From NCBI RefSeq assembly GCF_016906535.1, contig NC_057373.1, positions 744,001 through 808,000 on the forward strand: DNA of 64,000 nt, given 5' to 3'. The stretch's first letter is position 1. Every line of letters starts with the position of its first letter. The position numbers and the translations under genes were made by a program. Source of the stretch: Rhizoctonia solani. Lineage: Eukaryota > Basidiomycota > Agaricomycetes > Cantharellales > Ceratobasidiaceae. Positions 25,556-40,300 of this stretch are shown here, one piece after another. The notes beneath the pieces are model-generated. The model worked only from the letters and a program-made list of their open reading frames with translations. It was not told the DNA's origin and did no database searches.

Positions 25556-26096
25556 CTAGAGGTCTTGCGACTCGCCAACCTTGTCGGCCCTGCCACCAGG
25601 TTGCTTGGTCTTGTTGGGCAAGAGCTCGGGAGGAATGTAAGGAACGACACCACCCTGTGAGATGATGACGTGACCGAGGAGCTTGTTCAATTCCTCATCA
25701 TTCTTGATAGCAAGCTGGAGATGGCGAGGAACAATACGAGCCTTCTTGTTATCTAGAGAAGGATATCAGTAACTAAAGATTGAGGCTGTTGCAGAGTTTA
25801 ACTCACCTCGTGCAGCGTTACCAGCCAACTCGAGAATCTCGGCTGCTAGGTATTCAAGGACGGCAGCCAGATAGACGGGTGCACCGGCACCAACACGTTG
25901 AGCATAGTTGCCCTTCTTGAGCATACGGTGGATACGACCGACGGGGAATTGGAGACCAGCCTTCGCAGAGCGGGATTGGGTCTTGGTTTCAGTCGAGCCA
26001 GCCTTGCCCCCCTTAGCACCGGATTTGCCGCCTTTGCCTGTTCGGAAAGTATTAGGAATGGGAAGACGCACTAACTGAGAGCTGCTTACCAGACAT
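25556..26096 (-). CDS. HTA1: Histone H2A
   Basis: A core nucleosome protein. Starts [14 protein letters not shown] and contains the H2A signature [14 protein letters not shown] and the acidic-patch region [14 protein letters not shown]. It ends GESQDL, so it carries the SQ motif phosphorylated by ATM/ATR-type kinases in fungi, which makes it both canonical H2A and the H2A.X equivalent. Three exons: an intron interrupts codon 3 (ATG TCT G / GC) and another follows NAAR. About 143 residues, normal for the family. Divergent from H2B, sharing a promoter. The frame is intact. Confidence 0.98.
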
Positions 26097-26250
26097 GATA
26101 AAGTATTGTAGAGATTAAAGAGGTATGGAACGAGGTAATAGCAGCCTGGGCAAGCGAGTAGTAGGGTGCGATGAGGACAGACAGCCATTGGAGGTCAACT
26201 ATTTATTACCAAGCCCCAGCGATCGGCGGTTGATTGCGCGTGTTTATGTA

Positions 26251-26486
26251 TCACGTGGTCGTGTGGAAAAAACAACAAAGTAGTATATCACGTGTCTATG
26301 CTCCATCATCATCTTTCAGGCATTGCTGTACGCTCTGCAACAGCACCTATTAGTTATACATTATCATGAAAATCATTCCAGATTACTTATGGATACTAAG
26401 TGTGCACAACTCTTAACTACTCTGAAATTGAGAGATCACGAAATGGCATGTATCTTATTTTATTTTCGTCCCGATGTATCACGTGA
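26251..26486. promoter_or_regulatory. Shared H2A/H2B promoter with TCACGTG elements
   Basis: The 568-bp gap between the two start codons holds three E-box-like elements: TCACGTGG at 26251-26258, TCACGTG at 26288-26294 and the full palindrome TCACGTGA at 26479-26486. Each is preceded by A or TA. The same element occurs three times upstream of H3. A bHLH-type factor is the usual binder of CACGTG; that is inference. Confidence 0.6.
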
Positions 26487-26664
26487 TCATTCCTGATTAT
26501 CAACACGAGACGAGGCGCTACTTAACAAGCCCCGACCACCACCAGAGTTTCAACACTACCACTCTCATCCCACCCCTCAAGCTTTCTGTTACTTCCCAAC
26601 CTCATTGTAAGTTTGTGACGCGTTATGAAGAGATATATATCTAACATGTAATTCTCAGATCACA

Positions 26665-27228
26665 ATGGCTGGCACTAAACCCGCTTCCACTGCCCAGAAG
26701 GCTCCCGCCTCCACCGGTGGCAAGGCTCCTGTCAAGGCTTCAGAGCCATCTTCTGCCAAGAAGACTGCCTCCAAGTCTGCGAAACCTACTTCCACTGCTG
26801 GTGATTCGGAGAAGAAGAAGCGCAAGAAGAGCCGCAAGGAGACTTACTCTTCTTACATCTACAAGGGTGAGACAAATGATGTTAACGCACCATGGGATAA
26901 TGGCTAACTATCATATGTTATAGTACTCAAGCAAGTTCACCCTGACACCGGTATTTCCAACAAAGCTATGGCCATCCTGAACTCCTTTGTCAACGATATT
27001 TTCGAGCGTATTGCTACCGAGGCCTCCAGTAAGCATTCAACCTGCTCGAATCGATTCGTGTTTCTGACTTCATACCTAGAATTGGCCTCGTACTCCAAGA
27101 AGAGTACCATCTCTTCTCGCGAAATCCAGACATCAGTTCGCCTTATTCTCCCCGGAGAATTGTCTAAGCATGCCATCTCCGAAGGCACTAAGTCGGTGAC
27201 CAAGTTCTCGGCTGGTGCTGGCAAGTAA
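26665..27228 (+). CDS. HTB1: Histone H2B
   Basis: A core nucleosome protein. A Lys/Ala/Ser-rich tail ([16 protein letters not shown]...) leads into the fold: [17 protein letters not shown], then [16 protein letters not shown], then the C-terminal [13 protein letters not shown]. Two introns lie in the coding part, after IYK (phase 1) and after TEAS. A third intron of 52 nt (26607-26658) lies in the 5' leader, ending six bases before the ATG. About 150 residues, slightly longer than usual because of the tail. The frame is intact. Divergent from H2A. Confidence 0.98.
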
Positions 27229-27815
27229 ATAGGTTACCCTAGACTTTTGCGCTCTGGATTTTTGTTCCTTTTTATACGTTATCTCCATCCTCTGTACTCC
27301 TAGTGTGATTTATATATTCGTCATTACTTATCGCATACTTGAAGTTTCCGCCAGGACGGATTAAGCCAGAATCCCTGTTGCGCTTCACTGGATTTGTGAA
27401 ATGGATGCAGATAACATGGTATAGTGGGTATGAAACATAAGGGACGGTATGGTAATATTGTTATAAACTTTGATTCATTCGGGCAACAATGCTTGTTAGA
27501 TAAATATTATCCTAGTTTCCCGTTGGGACTCATGTGCCATCAACTGACGCAATAGATTAATTAACTTGGGAGTGGGATCGGATGCATAGTTGAAGCCAGT
27601 CTATCGAAGACGCAAATTGAGACGGACGTAATTGCACTCGACCTTATCGACTCGGCGGTAGCGTGTATCGGGTCCAAGGGAAGCATAGTTCAGTGTCCAC
27701 CAAAAAATCACGTGGTTCGGCACTGAATCACACCTATCCTCACCACCCGTTACTGGTAGTTCGAAAATATCGATTTAGTAATACAATACACTAGTATACA
27801 CTAACAAAACATACC
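27229..27815. other. Intergenic between convergent genes
   Basis: Holds the 3' ends of H2B and of the next minus-strand regulator. No other feature seen. Confidence 0.5.
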
Positions 27816-30592
27816 CTACATGAAAACCAGCCGGGCCCCTCGTTTGACCATGACAGATTGCCAGCTAGTGGCATCTCCAGAACCAGCACGCTCTCCGAGT
27901 ACGGTGGTTAGTAGTTCGGAAGCCTGCATGTCTATCTCGCGAATGACAGGTCTCAAACACGACCTCAAAAACATCCCTTGTTCCATGTTCCCGGCCATAC
28001 ATCCTGCAATGAAAATGCAAAAAGGTAACCCTCGAACAACGGGAAAACGCAAGTCATCTGTTTGGGAGGGACGGGAGCCAGGAGGAAGATAGCTGAGTCC
28101 AAGATCGCGCAAAGCACCGCATGTATCCCCAACCGCCTGAACGATGTCATGCACACGAGGGTGCTCGCCGGAAAGAATCGTGTGCAAAAACACTCTACCG
28201 GCGCATCGAAACACTTCGCGGGTTGCAGGGGGTAGTATGCGGCGATACGGAAGGCGAGGCATCTGATTGGGCGTAGCACGAGGCACAACAGGCCGCTCAG
28301 AGGCAGGTGGTTTAGGCGCCGTGCACGTGTCCGCCACAGAATCTGTCATAGCTTGATCGATTGTTTCTGTGACGGGGGTGGATGGGGGGAGTGTTCCTGC
28401 CGTTATTTGCTCCGTCAAGGCGACGGGCACAGTGGTTGAGCCCGCTTTGACGCTTTCCCCCTCCGATTTTACTGGATTAACAGGGGCAGGGAGGTTGGAT
28501 ATTGTGGGAAATATCAAACTCATCGACACAGGTGTAGCTTCGGTATTTACTTGAAGCTGGGCCGCGCTCGCGAACTCGGATGGCCCTGCAACGGGCTGGG
28601 GTGCTGCTTTGTTAGCCACGGGATGGGTTTTCACGGTTGGTTTAAGTGATATAGAGCCAAGCAACAACTCAGGCGAAGGAGGTGCTAATAATGCATCAAC
28701 CCGTTTAGCCCAGCGCGAGAGATCCATAACGCTCAATGTACCATGACGCAAGTGCTCGGCTTTCCATGATGCCATAGCCGACATTTCCGCAAGTGCTAGT
28801 AATGTTTTAGCAGGTATATCCATTAAATCATCCAGACGAGGCACCGCCATCCGAGCTCCATTAGAATCCACCGCCGTGGAGATATCACCATTCCTGAAGG
28901 AAGCGCGGTACGAATCGAGGAAGTGAGGCGGCCGGCATAGTGCAATTGAAGAGTATATATCGATATTGATTGCGGCTTGTATTACCGCCCGTTGCCTATC
29001 ACTACCACGGCGTAGCGCCGATGCCAAATCAGCGTAACGAGCAATAGAGCTAGCCAACCATCGACAAGATAACTCCAACAAGAAACCACCTCCGGAACTT
29101 TGGTTGCCCCGGCGTGCAATGTGACGAGTAAGAAGCTCCCCAATGCCACCAAAATGTAGCAATGTATAGAGAACGGCAAGAGTATCTATGTCATTTTCCC
29201 GTGTCGCTTTTTCGAAAACAGAATTAAGTCCTCCAAGCGCGCTGACATAGACATTATTGGATGCTGCGAGGTCCAGGCACAGCTTCTGGGTTGTCTGGTG
29301 ATGAGGTCCATCGGTGGAAGTTAGGAACCTCATGCGATTTTGATGATGCTTGGCCTGGGCAACTAAAGCACTACGGATTGTAGGCTCTCGTTTGGAAACC
29401 GTCATCAGTTCCTTTGCGGATAAGTTGAAACCAGCAAGCTCATGAAGCACGGGAAAGACAAGATTGACGTAATAAGACTTGACCGCGCTAAGTTAATAAC
29501 ATATGGTAGCCAAATTTGAGCGGCTTACCAGTTCCTGATCTTCAGGGGATAGCCCTGGGGTGCTTGGGGTGGTCGCCGAGCGTGTTTCTCCAGGGACACG
29601 TTGCTTTTCTTTGGGCGCTTCATTGCCAACGGGGAGCTCCTGAGGCAAGTGCTCCTCGGCTAAGAGTTCATAATTATTCCAGTCCTGCGACTGCGAGTCC
29701 CTTACTCACATTTTGGCCCTTCATCCTGTACCAATGCCTCGGTGTCCTTTGGAGATTGAGGCTGGGGCTGAGAGGGGCTCTCGTCATTCTCTATGAGTTC
29801 CGGTGATTTGTAAATGGGCGCTTCCTTCCTAAGAGGTTGGAGTTGATAGTGGCGAGGGGCCTCATCATCTGAACCATCTGTAAGTGAATAAAGCCAGATT
29901 AGATGTAGATTCCTTTGTATCGCTGAGATGGTCACACCGGTTGATTCTAGCTCATCAAACCCTTGGTGGGAAGTAGCACCATAGTCCAGAGTACCTGGGT
30001 CTGCGGCCGATGGAGTATTGTTGGCAAGTCGATTTCGTAACCCCTCAAAAGAGAGGAAAGGGACAGGCATACTGGGATCTTGGCGGGCATGCAGGCCACT
30101 TTTCGGAGAGTTTTCTAGAGGAACACCAGTTAGACTCCAGCGAACGTGCTACCGCATTGTTTAGAAAACTACTAAATTCACCAGCCAAGAATCGTTTAAT
30201 GGTGCGCTTGAACTCTTCGACCTTGGCTCCCTAATCACAAATAATATTTCCCAAGAAACGTTAGGAATACAAAAACGCACATCTCCAGAGGGCGCGCCAC
30301 ATCTCACGTACTTTTAACCACTCGGGCCGGCAACGAGAGTAACCCAAGCACTCGATGTGAAGCCTTCTACACGACTCACAAGAGTCCGCATGCTTTCCTT
30401 GATCGCATTTCTGGTGTCAGGTTGGAGTCGATGAGCATCCCTACTAACGGAGCGTATCATAGAATATATTACCTTGCGACGGATCCTACAGGTCAAGCAT
30501 CCCTCTTTACTCCTTACTCCCTTGGATTTCCTATCAGCGCCCGGTGATATATTGATTTCTTTAGAGACTGAGCCAATCCTCGTGGTGGGCAT
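27816..30592 (-). CDS. Zn2Cys6 fungal transcription factor
   Basis: A nuclear regulator. The zinc cluster near residue 30 has spacing C-x2-C-x6-C-x8-C-x2-C-x6-C and is split by an intron after CRIRRK. It is followed by a Pro/Gln/acidic linker over several small exons, then one large exon (27816-29430) holding a helical region of the fungal-specific transcription-factor type (FPVLHELAGFNLSAKELM...). The middle of this exon (about 130 residues) is low-complexity, and the final part (LPYRRILPPATREVF...) resumes the helical domain. The exons can be joined with GT...AG introns in phase, so the frame seems intact. It is not closely similar to the regulator at 13919-16049. Targets unknown. Confidence 0.85.
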
Positions 30593-33497
30593 AGTGATAC
30601 CTATGGCCTGGTAATCAATTCAGCATTTTTGGCGCCGAGATAAGGTATCACTTCCTAACTTAGTAATTGTAGTTATATTTAATATGTTACAAACGAGGAT
30701 AGGGCGTCTGGGAGGACGGGAGGAGAGATGATACTTTAGACGCTTTACATGACGCTGGGTATTTAGCCCATATGCCTCGTGGCTGCGAAGGATCGATTAG
30801 ATTCAAATACTGCCCCACGTGCCCTCCGCGTCTGTTCCGCGTGTTTTATATACCCCTGGTTTGCCTGGCCCCTGGCTCCTCCCTTTTCGCCAATAAAACG
30901 TCGAGAGTTCCGAGCCCAATCGCTGCTACGAGAAGATTTAACCTGTTTTCTTAGAGCGCTCTAACTATCTTGCAGAGCGATCGACATATATAATTGACAG
31001 GCACTATGGGCGTCTCTCCCCTCTCACCAGTCTTCACCTGCTTCGTTTAGCAGCGTTTTTCTCGGCTATCATTCACATGATGAAACATACAGCAGCCAGG
31101 ATAACATTCCGTCAAGTGGCGTGGGGTCCTGACTGGCCGGCGCTATTTAATTAACACGACACTATGACTCTATACTAATTTTAACGCTGGAAATTGGTGT
31201 GATAGCACACTATCCACTGTCTTCGAATGGGGCGTACGCCAGTTTGACACTTCAACACTCTAGTTCGGTGTGCTATCAGACCTGATGACACGCAGGTGTA
31301 TCCTGGACTTGCCCAGGCTTCCCGCCCCGGTACCATAAAACCCCTGGCAGAACACGGAAACACAAAAACGTAGGGCTTTTCTGCCTTTATCCAAGCCTAC
31401 CAATAACCATTGAGACACCTATCGCGCTCAATAAAGTGAGAGTTACACGCGGCTTTAAGTTTAATCGATTGAGGTTTGAATACAAGTTCTTGTCCGTCCG
31501 CCGCTTCTAAGTACCATCAAGTATTCCGTAGGTGCACAGACATTTAAACTTATCACAAGGTTATCCCTGCCTCATGGACATAGAAGTGTGTTGTCTAATA
31601 CTCACACGGTATTTGAAATTCTCTCTAGATGAGCCGGATGTTATGCCCCAAGAAGCACGCATACAAGGATCCCGGGCCTTAATTACTGAAAATTAATTAC
31701 TTTCCAGTAATCTCCTACCGCTTTCCGTGCTTTATTGGTGCGCTGAACACGCGTCGATGCTCAAATCCCAAGCGAGTCCGTAAGTAATAGTCCCTTTTTG
31801 CTATTAAAAGAGCTGTTGGGTTTAACTTTGATAAAATTGTATCGAGGCTACCCATGTGCCAAACCTGTGTCTTTACAGCGCTCATCTTGCAATGCCCTAC
31901 CTGCGGTGTAGCGCCTATCAGGACATGGTGTGGACACGTTATGATTGATTGACGGCTAGAGGCGCGCATGCCATGAGCGATTCGCCAGGTGTTATTCGTA
32001 GCCGATCTCCGCCATCGGCTACGCTAGCGGCTTACAAAAAGCTTAAAATATCGTGCCCATTTCCTTCCACAAACGGCCCTCGCACGGAGAGGTTTTTTTT
32101 TGGAACCTCCGTGGCGAAAAGACCAACACATAGGCATCGATCTATTTTAATTAAATCCATGCAAAATGACCTGATTGCAGAACAATGGGCGCTAATACTG
32201 ATACTATGGTGAGACATATTAAGTACTTCCCTTGGTATAACTGGCTAACCTGGTTACTTCGAGAGCGGTGTGGTGGAATAGGGGGTGCATAGGGCATGTT
32301 ACCGAGTCGCATGCATATAGCACGTGCCCGCGTAAGCGGATGTTCATCTCTTTCCACCACTACGCATCCCCTTCCCCAGCGGTTACCCAAAAGAACAATC
32401 AGTGCACTGTTTGCATATCGGTGATCGTGTGGGACATACACAATGGGTATACGTGCGGTGGGTATGGTGAGTTTTAAAGCCTTGTGGTGTAGGTTTTTAC
32501 CCTCGGATATCCTTTCCGCAGGTACCAGTGTGACCATTAAAAGGAGATGAAGATCCTTAATTGAACACATACATGTTTCCGGAAAGTAGCGCCCCCAACG
32601 TGCCGCATGTATGTCATATGCGCCTTTGGGGGACTAGTCTCTAGCCTCAAGGTATATATTGGATAGAATTTGAATCTGGATGTCCAATCCTACCACCGTA
32701 GCAATCTCCAACATCTTGACAGTTCCTCCCTTGAGGACTCCCGGCGTGATCGTGTCCAGGCCGCAAATTTATCGGAAATCATGAGGCACGGCCATCTCAA
32801 GCTCAAGGGCCGCTAAATTGGTGGCGGACCTTTTGTGCCACTCTACCATAGCTTAGGGTTGAATCCGCACTGATTTATGATACATGTATTAATCTGGGCA
32901 CACGCGGGACTTTCACGTGAGCAGTGTGAATGAATAGCTGAAATCATACCAGTTATACTGTAAGACCATTGCTGCTACATGAGTGATAGGGAGCCCTCGG
33001 ATGGGCCATGCCTCACGGTCGGATGCTTATATACATAGGTAGCCAACCAAGACTAAGGAGAGTATGGTCTGTTATACTTCCTGCGGAACTTGTACGGAAT
33101 GAAATTGTACATGTGGTCAATACATACGTGCAGTTATCATTGCATCGCTTCTTTCGTAAGGGACAACATAGAGTCTGATTATTACTTGCTTCCTTTACTC
33201 GCGGACATATATTCGGGTTGGGGTTTCAGTATCTTGTAAGCCAATAAAACCGGACCCGCACTGAGCCAACGTCACGTGTACTCAGATTTTTTTGGATACA
33301 ATTTATTACTCTGACCCGAATACATGGTCGGACTTACGTGCACTCAAATGGTGTAATTTCACGGTCTTGATTAATTTAAGGCCTTATCTGAGTGGATCTT
33401 CATATTTATGGAGATTTAGCATCTCCCATATAGCACCACCGATGATTGCTTACGGCGCACATGCATCAATGATGTGTACAGATAATGTCGAACTCAA
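30593..33497. other. 2.9-kb gene-poor region
   Basis: No supported gene or repeat. The open frames (for example 31715-31969 minus, 32151-32570 minus) lack family features. It carries scattered CACGTG sites (near 32916 and 33274). Confidence 0.45.
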
Positions 33498-33545
33498 TCA
33501 CGTGCAACCTGTATTCTTCTATAATCACGTGATTATGTCACGTGA
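33498..33545. promoter_or_regulatory. H3 promoter TCACGTGA cluster
   Basis: Three elements within 48 bp, 128-175 bp before the H3 ATG: TCACGTG at 33498-33504 and two perfect palindromes TCACGTGA at 33525-33532 and 33538-33545. The last two are spaced 13 bp apart and each is followed by TTAT. This is the same element as in the H2A/H2B promoter. Confidence 0.65.
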
Positions 33546-33591
33546 TTATATCCGCTTTGTTTTGATTTCCTGGTTTGCAATAACTGTATAA

Positions 33592-35488
<1,897 letters not shown>

Positions 35489-36627
35489 ATGCGTTTCTCA
35501 GTATGTTTGCTGGCTAGCGCTGTAGTATCATGCATGTGCGTAAAATAAAAATTTAAATAAATTATAGCTGACAATTCGTGCTGTTTCCCCTCGACAGGAC
35601 CAGTGTGTGGTGTGCAAACGTGGAGGGAAAGATAGAATGGAATTCTATCTGTTCTGGTAAGTACTCTTATTTTCGCTGATTTCTTATATATATTTAAAAA
35701 AGGTACGTGAATAGGTATAAATGAACTCAACCGAATACGGTCGTCGTGCTGGATGGAGGACTATACTCGGGTGGTGTCAGACGGAGTGGAGAGTTCACAA
35801 TGTGAGTGTTGCATCAGTACGAGAGAATGTGCTGTGTATGCCATTGGTGATATATTGATGAGCGTGATATTTCTTCTAGCCAGGAGTGGCAGATGGAGCG
35901 TATATCTTGAGCGTGCTAGCCCCCGACCACGCATTTGACTTTGTAAGTAACTTGGCCATCCTTGTGCCTTTTATGGCCTTTATGTTCTATGGGATCGGGA
36001 TGGATGTTTGGTTGAATGACTTGTGCATGATTGCCCCGGATGTGGAATAAATCCCTCATTATTATCTCTACACAAATGAAACACTAACCCACTGCGCTTC
36101 CGTAGGTCCGTATAGATGTTAATAACAATACGGTGTCCGCCCATCCACACGTGCTTGGTACTCCATTCGAGCTTTCAGTCACTGGCCCTACACTATCATA
36201 TCCGCTTACTCTCTCGCCCCGCTCGAAGAATGTGTACTTTGTTCCGAGAGAAGGGTTCAGTCTGGCGGGGATGTTCCAAAACCCGGTGAGCCCTGCTTTG
36301 ATTCTGCTTCCTGGCCCACTACTGACGGAAGATGGGAGGTTAGATGATGTTGATGATGGTAGTAACGGGTGTGATGGTAATGTTCATGCCGAAACTCATG
36401 GTAAATAATTATACCCGTTTTATCACGCAGGTATTAAGCACTTTATTGGCCAACAGGATAGCATGAGCGAAGAGACCAAACAAGAGTTACAGCAAAAGCA
36501 GCAGGACATGTTTGGAATTACGAACGCGCCGGCTTCGGGGTTACCGAAAGATTTGGACGTGGGTTCCGCGCGAGCGGCATTAACGGGAGGTGCCAAGGGT
36601 GGAAAGAATGCTCGACGAAAGAAATGA
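35489..36627 (+). CDS. EMC7: ER membrane protein complex subunit 7
   Basis: A subunit of the EMC insertase in the ER membrane. The N-terminal signal peptide is MRFSVCLLASAVVSC. The lumenal beta-sandwich domain follows (VEGKIEWNSICSG, VVVLDGGLYSGGVRRSGEF, PGVADGAYILSVLAPDHAF, PRSKNVYFVPREGFSLAGMF), then the transmembrane segment MMLMMVVTGVMVMF and a basic cytosolic tail ending GGKNARRKK. Five or more introns. Two frame breaks are seen: near 35739 (the frame of INELNRIR must shift by one to reach VVVLDGG) and at the exon end near 35801, where a canonical GT donor leaves the phase off by one. Both would be cured by one extra G. I read this as a functional gene with sequence errors. Confidence 0.88.
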
Positions 36628-37346
36628 GCTGGGATGTGTTTTGTTTGTTTGATAAATGGGCTTGTAATAGAGTTTATGATAACATCCTCGCTGAATGTGC
36701 ATGAGGCATGGGAATGTTCGATGGGTCGTCGGAGAAGGCAAATCGAGTTTCCCCGTGTGGGCAGGACAACAGTGTGGCAGATAGACACAGCAAAGCAGAT
36801 GAGGAGGGTCCCAAGGCGAGAATCAGGGTCCCGACCCGGATTCAAATGCTATGCGGCACCATGAGTGTGGCCCGGGCGAACAACTCACAGGCAAAAATCC
36901 GTTACCCTCCGCAAGCGGTGGGATCTGGAAGACAACATAGACGAACTGTTCCCTCGACCACCACGCGCATATAGCCATCTCTCAAGACTGTTTATAGCTG
37001 TTTGCACGTACATACGCGACTCGCATACTCTCCGCGGCGCACCGAGTATCGATTGTTCTGGCCGCCAGTTCGCTACCCGCCTGCGCGCCCGCCGTCAGAC
37101 CGCTACTAGAGACCCAATAGCAACCTTTGTTGCGCGATCGAAGGGTGACAACGCTTGCTGGTGCCTGGTGCTCCCCGACCATCACCTCCTGCTGCACTCT
37201 ACACGTACTCGCTCGGACATATTCCCGGCGCTACACCGTTCGCCACGAGCTACGAGGAGTGCACTCAGCAACAAAGCTCAGACTTAATTCCACCCTCCAC
37301 TTAGATAATCCCCCGCCTCGTATCGTCCTATTCAGCCTCCGCTACA
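36628..37346. other. Intergenic, promoter of the ISWI-subunit gene
   Basis: GC-rich, no gene recognised. It probably holds the 3' end of EMC7 and the promoter of the next gene. Confidence 0.45.
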
Positions 37347-40300
37347 ATGCCATTAGTCCGCAGAAAGCAGGTTGCGATGCACTCATTGCCACCCGAGCTC
37401 ATCGACAACCCCAACGACACCCGTGATGTCTTTTACCTCGAGGAAACTGGCGAGATATTCCTCGACTATGAGTGAGTCTCTTTCAATTTCAGACACCCTC
37501 TCCTCGTCTGTCTATGACGCAGTCCCGCCTGTTCCCACCCCTGACCTGGCATACCCACAATGAACTTGTCACCGTATTCCCCCGTGTTGCCGCCGTCTTT
37601 GTCAGCTTGCTGATGGTCGCCATAGATCGTATGCATCCCGCATGTCATTCTACAAAATGAAAGTCTTCCAATGCGAAACGACCGGAAAAGGCGGACTTGA
37701 CTATTTCCAGGCTTTGCATTCCGAGCAAACTGAATCGAGCAATCTCCTTGCGCGCTTCCCCGAACCACTCAAAGTTGCAGTATTGCGGTCGGTTCAATGG
37801 CGTGCGTATGGTTCATCCAGCCGTTTGTTTACTTGCTCATATTATCTTGCTATTAGGTATCGTGGGAAGGCTAGACAGTCTCGTAGACCAAGTCTACGAC
37901 CGCTATGTAGATCGATACCACGCTGGAGAGAGTACGTAGTCATACACGCTTATGCCGCTGCTCCGTATGCTGATCGACCACCGAACTTAGAGATATTCGT
38001 AGATATTCAAGGCGAAAAGTGCGTTTCCTTTCTTAGACTCAGTTAATTTTGCGTGCTCAAACTATGCTTGATTTGACTTGTTCAATAGGTACTGGGCTCG
38101 TATACTCAAGGTTTTCCCGCCAAAGGCACTTGTAGCTACCTGGTCCGCCCACAACGGGAACAACGTTTCTTCCTCTACCAATCCCAACATGCTCACTCCC
38201 AGCCGAGCGCCACCCAACGGCCTATCACCTCTCAATCCGAATTACACCAACCCCAACTCGCCATCTGGTTCCAACCATTACTCTCCCACAACGAACATCC
38301 TCCCGTGCAAGTTGACCCAACATCGATTGCCCACCGAATAGGTGGAGATTTATCCCTTCCTCCCCAAGAAGCTTTGGCCAAAGACGACCCCGCCGCGTAC
38401 TTTTATCAAGTACAGTTGATTGAGGAGGGCGATGAGGATGACCTCCCTGAGGCCAACGGTGCAGGTGCAAGTAGTAGTGGCGGAACTAAATGGGCTGGAA
38501 GCACAATGGAGGTCCAAATGGGCGTCATGAGGTGCGTCCTGTGTTTGTGTGTGTGCCAAATGATAGCTGATCGAGATTCGGTTTGTTTTTGCTGCTTTTT
38601 TTGTTTACTTAATTTGTCTCTCGATCCGACGCGTCCCACCGTTCTCCCCCAATCGCGTAGTCGGACCGGTTGGCGTTTAGTAAGTCGATATTGCGAAGGT
38701 TTATTCGCGAGTGCGTGACCGGGACGCGGCGATCGCTTCACCATGGGTTGTCAAGCCTGCGCTGGCAACAAAATATGGTCTCGAGACGGAGATGCCATGT
38801 AAGTATCGAGTTGATATGGTGTTTCTCCTATTGCTAATGAAATGATCAAACTATAGCCGCGATGCGAAAGAGTATGGAGCGTGCAAAAGCCGGAGAACTA
38901 GAAAAGCGCAAAAAGGTTTGGGAAGACAAAGAGGATAGACCGTCAAAAAAGGTCAAGAAGCAAGGTGATACAGGCGGTAGGTCTTGTCCATATCCGTTAC
39001 GCGAGTGCTTTTCTCATGTTACTTGACAGATGATAGTGGGCGTGCTACGCCTGTTGGTAAAGTCAAAGAAACCCCAACGCCCGCTCCAGTGCGACGATAC
39101 CCGATTGAAGACCTCGACGTGGTACTTACGGATCGAGACCGAAAGGCAAGTGACAATAAACACATTAGGACGGAACTCTGTTTACCAAGTGACGTAGGCG
39201 GGCCGGTTAATAATTCGACCACCTTTCAGTCGAGAGGTACCGTTCGGAGAATGGGGCCCTGGTGCATGCGAAAAGTTCCTGATGGTTTGGTCGATATTGA
39301 CCACATTTGGGTGAGTTTTAAAACATTTGTTGGGTCCAATTTATGTAATTCTTTTTGTGCAAACTAGGAAACCTCTACGATTGAGCTTTTTCACTATGGA
39401 CGAGTTTGAACAGGCATTAAACCATGTGTATACGCCTCCAAACGAACACAAATTCCCGCGCGTCGTCCCGCTTATGGCCGAGATTCATGGCACTTTATTG
39501 CTGCACATTGCCGAACGGGCCGATAAGCTGGTCACTCCTGTTTGGGTCGGCGACTACGGCCCCCTGTACGACTTGTTTAACGATCAAGCAATAATTTTCC
39601 GGAGTGAATACCATAAGTTGAAGGCTGTAATGCCTCGAGAGGAGGCGTATGCCCAAGCTGACGCCACGAACAAAAAGCAATTTGCCAAGTTCAGTGGGCC
39701 AGAGGAAGATGTACAAGCTCATGTCTGGAGGACAAAGCTCGGTCAGGTTAAACCTACCGAACTGAGCATCGAGGAATTGGTGGAATTAGTCCGGCTCAAT
39801 TCTTTCATGTATCCCGAGTGGCGAGAGGGAGTTATCGGTGGGCCGGATGAGATAGCGGCATGGGAGATAGTTCTGATTGGGTGTTTGGCCGAGGTGTGTT
39901 TGCTTATTCCAAGTTGGGGTTTGGGTCTAACGATACGTTCAGTACGCGACACCAGAAACCTTCCCTCGAGTACGCTCGGTCGTTGGCCAAATCCTCAAAC
40001 CCCCGCCCATCGCTAAACCTGCTGAACAATCTGACGCACCAAAAATCGCTACCCTCGACGACCCCGATTCTGATTCGGAGGTTGGCTCTAATGGTGGTGG
40101 CGGTGAAGATGAACTCAATTACAGGTGGGGATGGATGGCGTTGACACCCCGGGACAAACTTGAGTTGCTGGCCTTTTTGGCTGATTTGGCCATGACGAGT
40201 CGAGGAATACGTTCCTTTATGGACGAATGTGACGCAAGGCTGACTACTTTGCGCAAGGAGAAGATTGAGGTCAACAGGGAGAGAAAAAGAGTGTAAGTAC

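Noticed and set aside
38078..38341. Alternative frame through the ITC1 WAC region (Gln-rich, reaching VQVDPTS without a frame break)
   Set aside because: It would need a different break just upstream. The Asn/Ser/Pro-rich frame continues directly from KVFPPK, so I kept it with one missing C.
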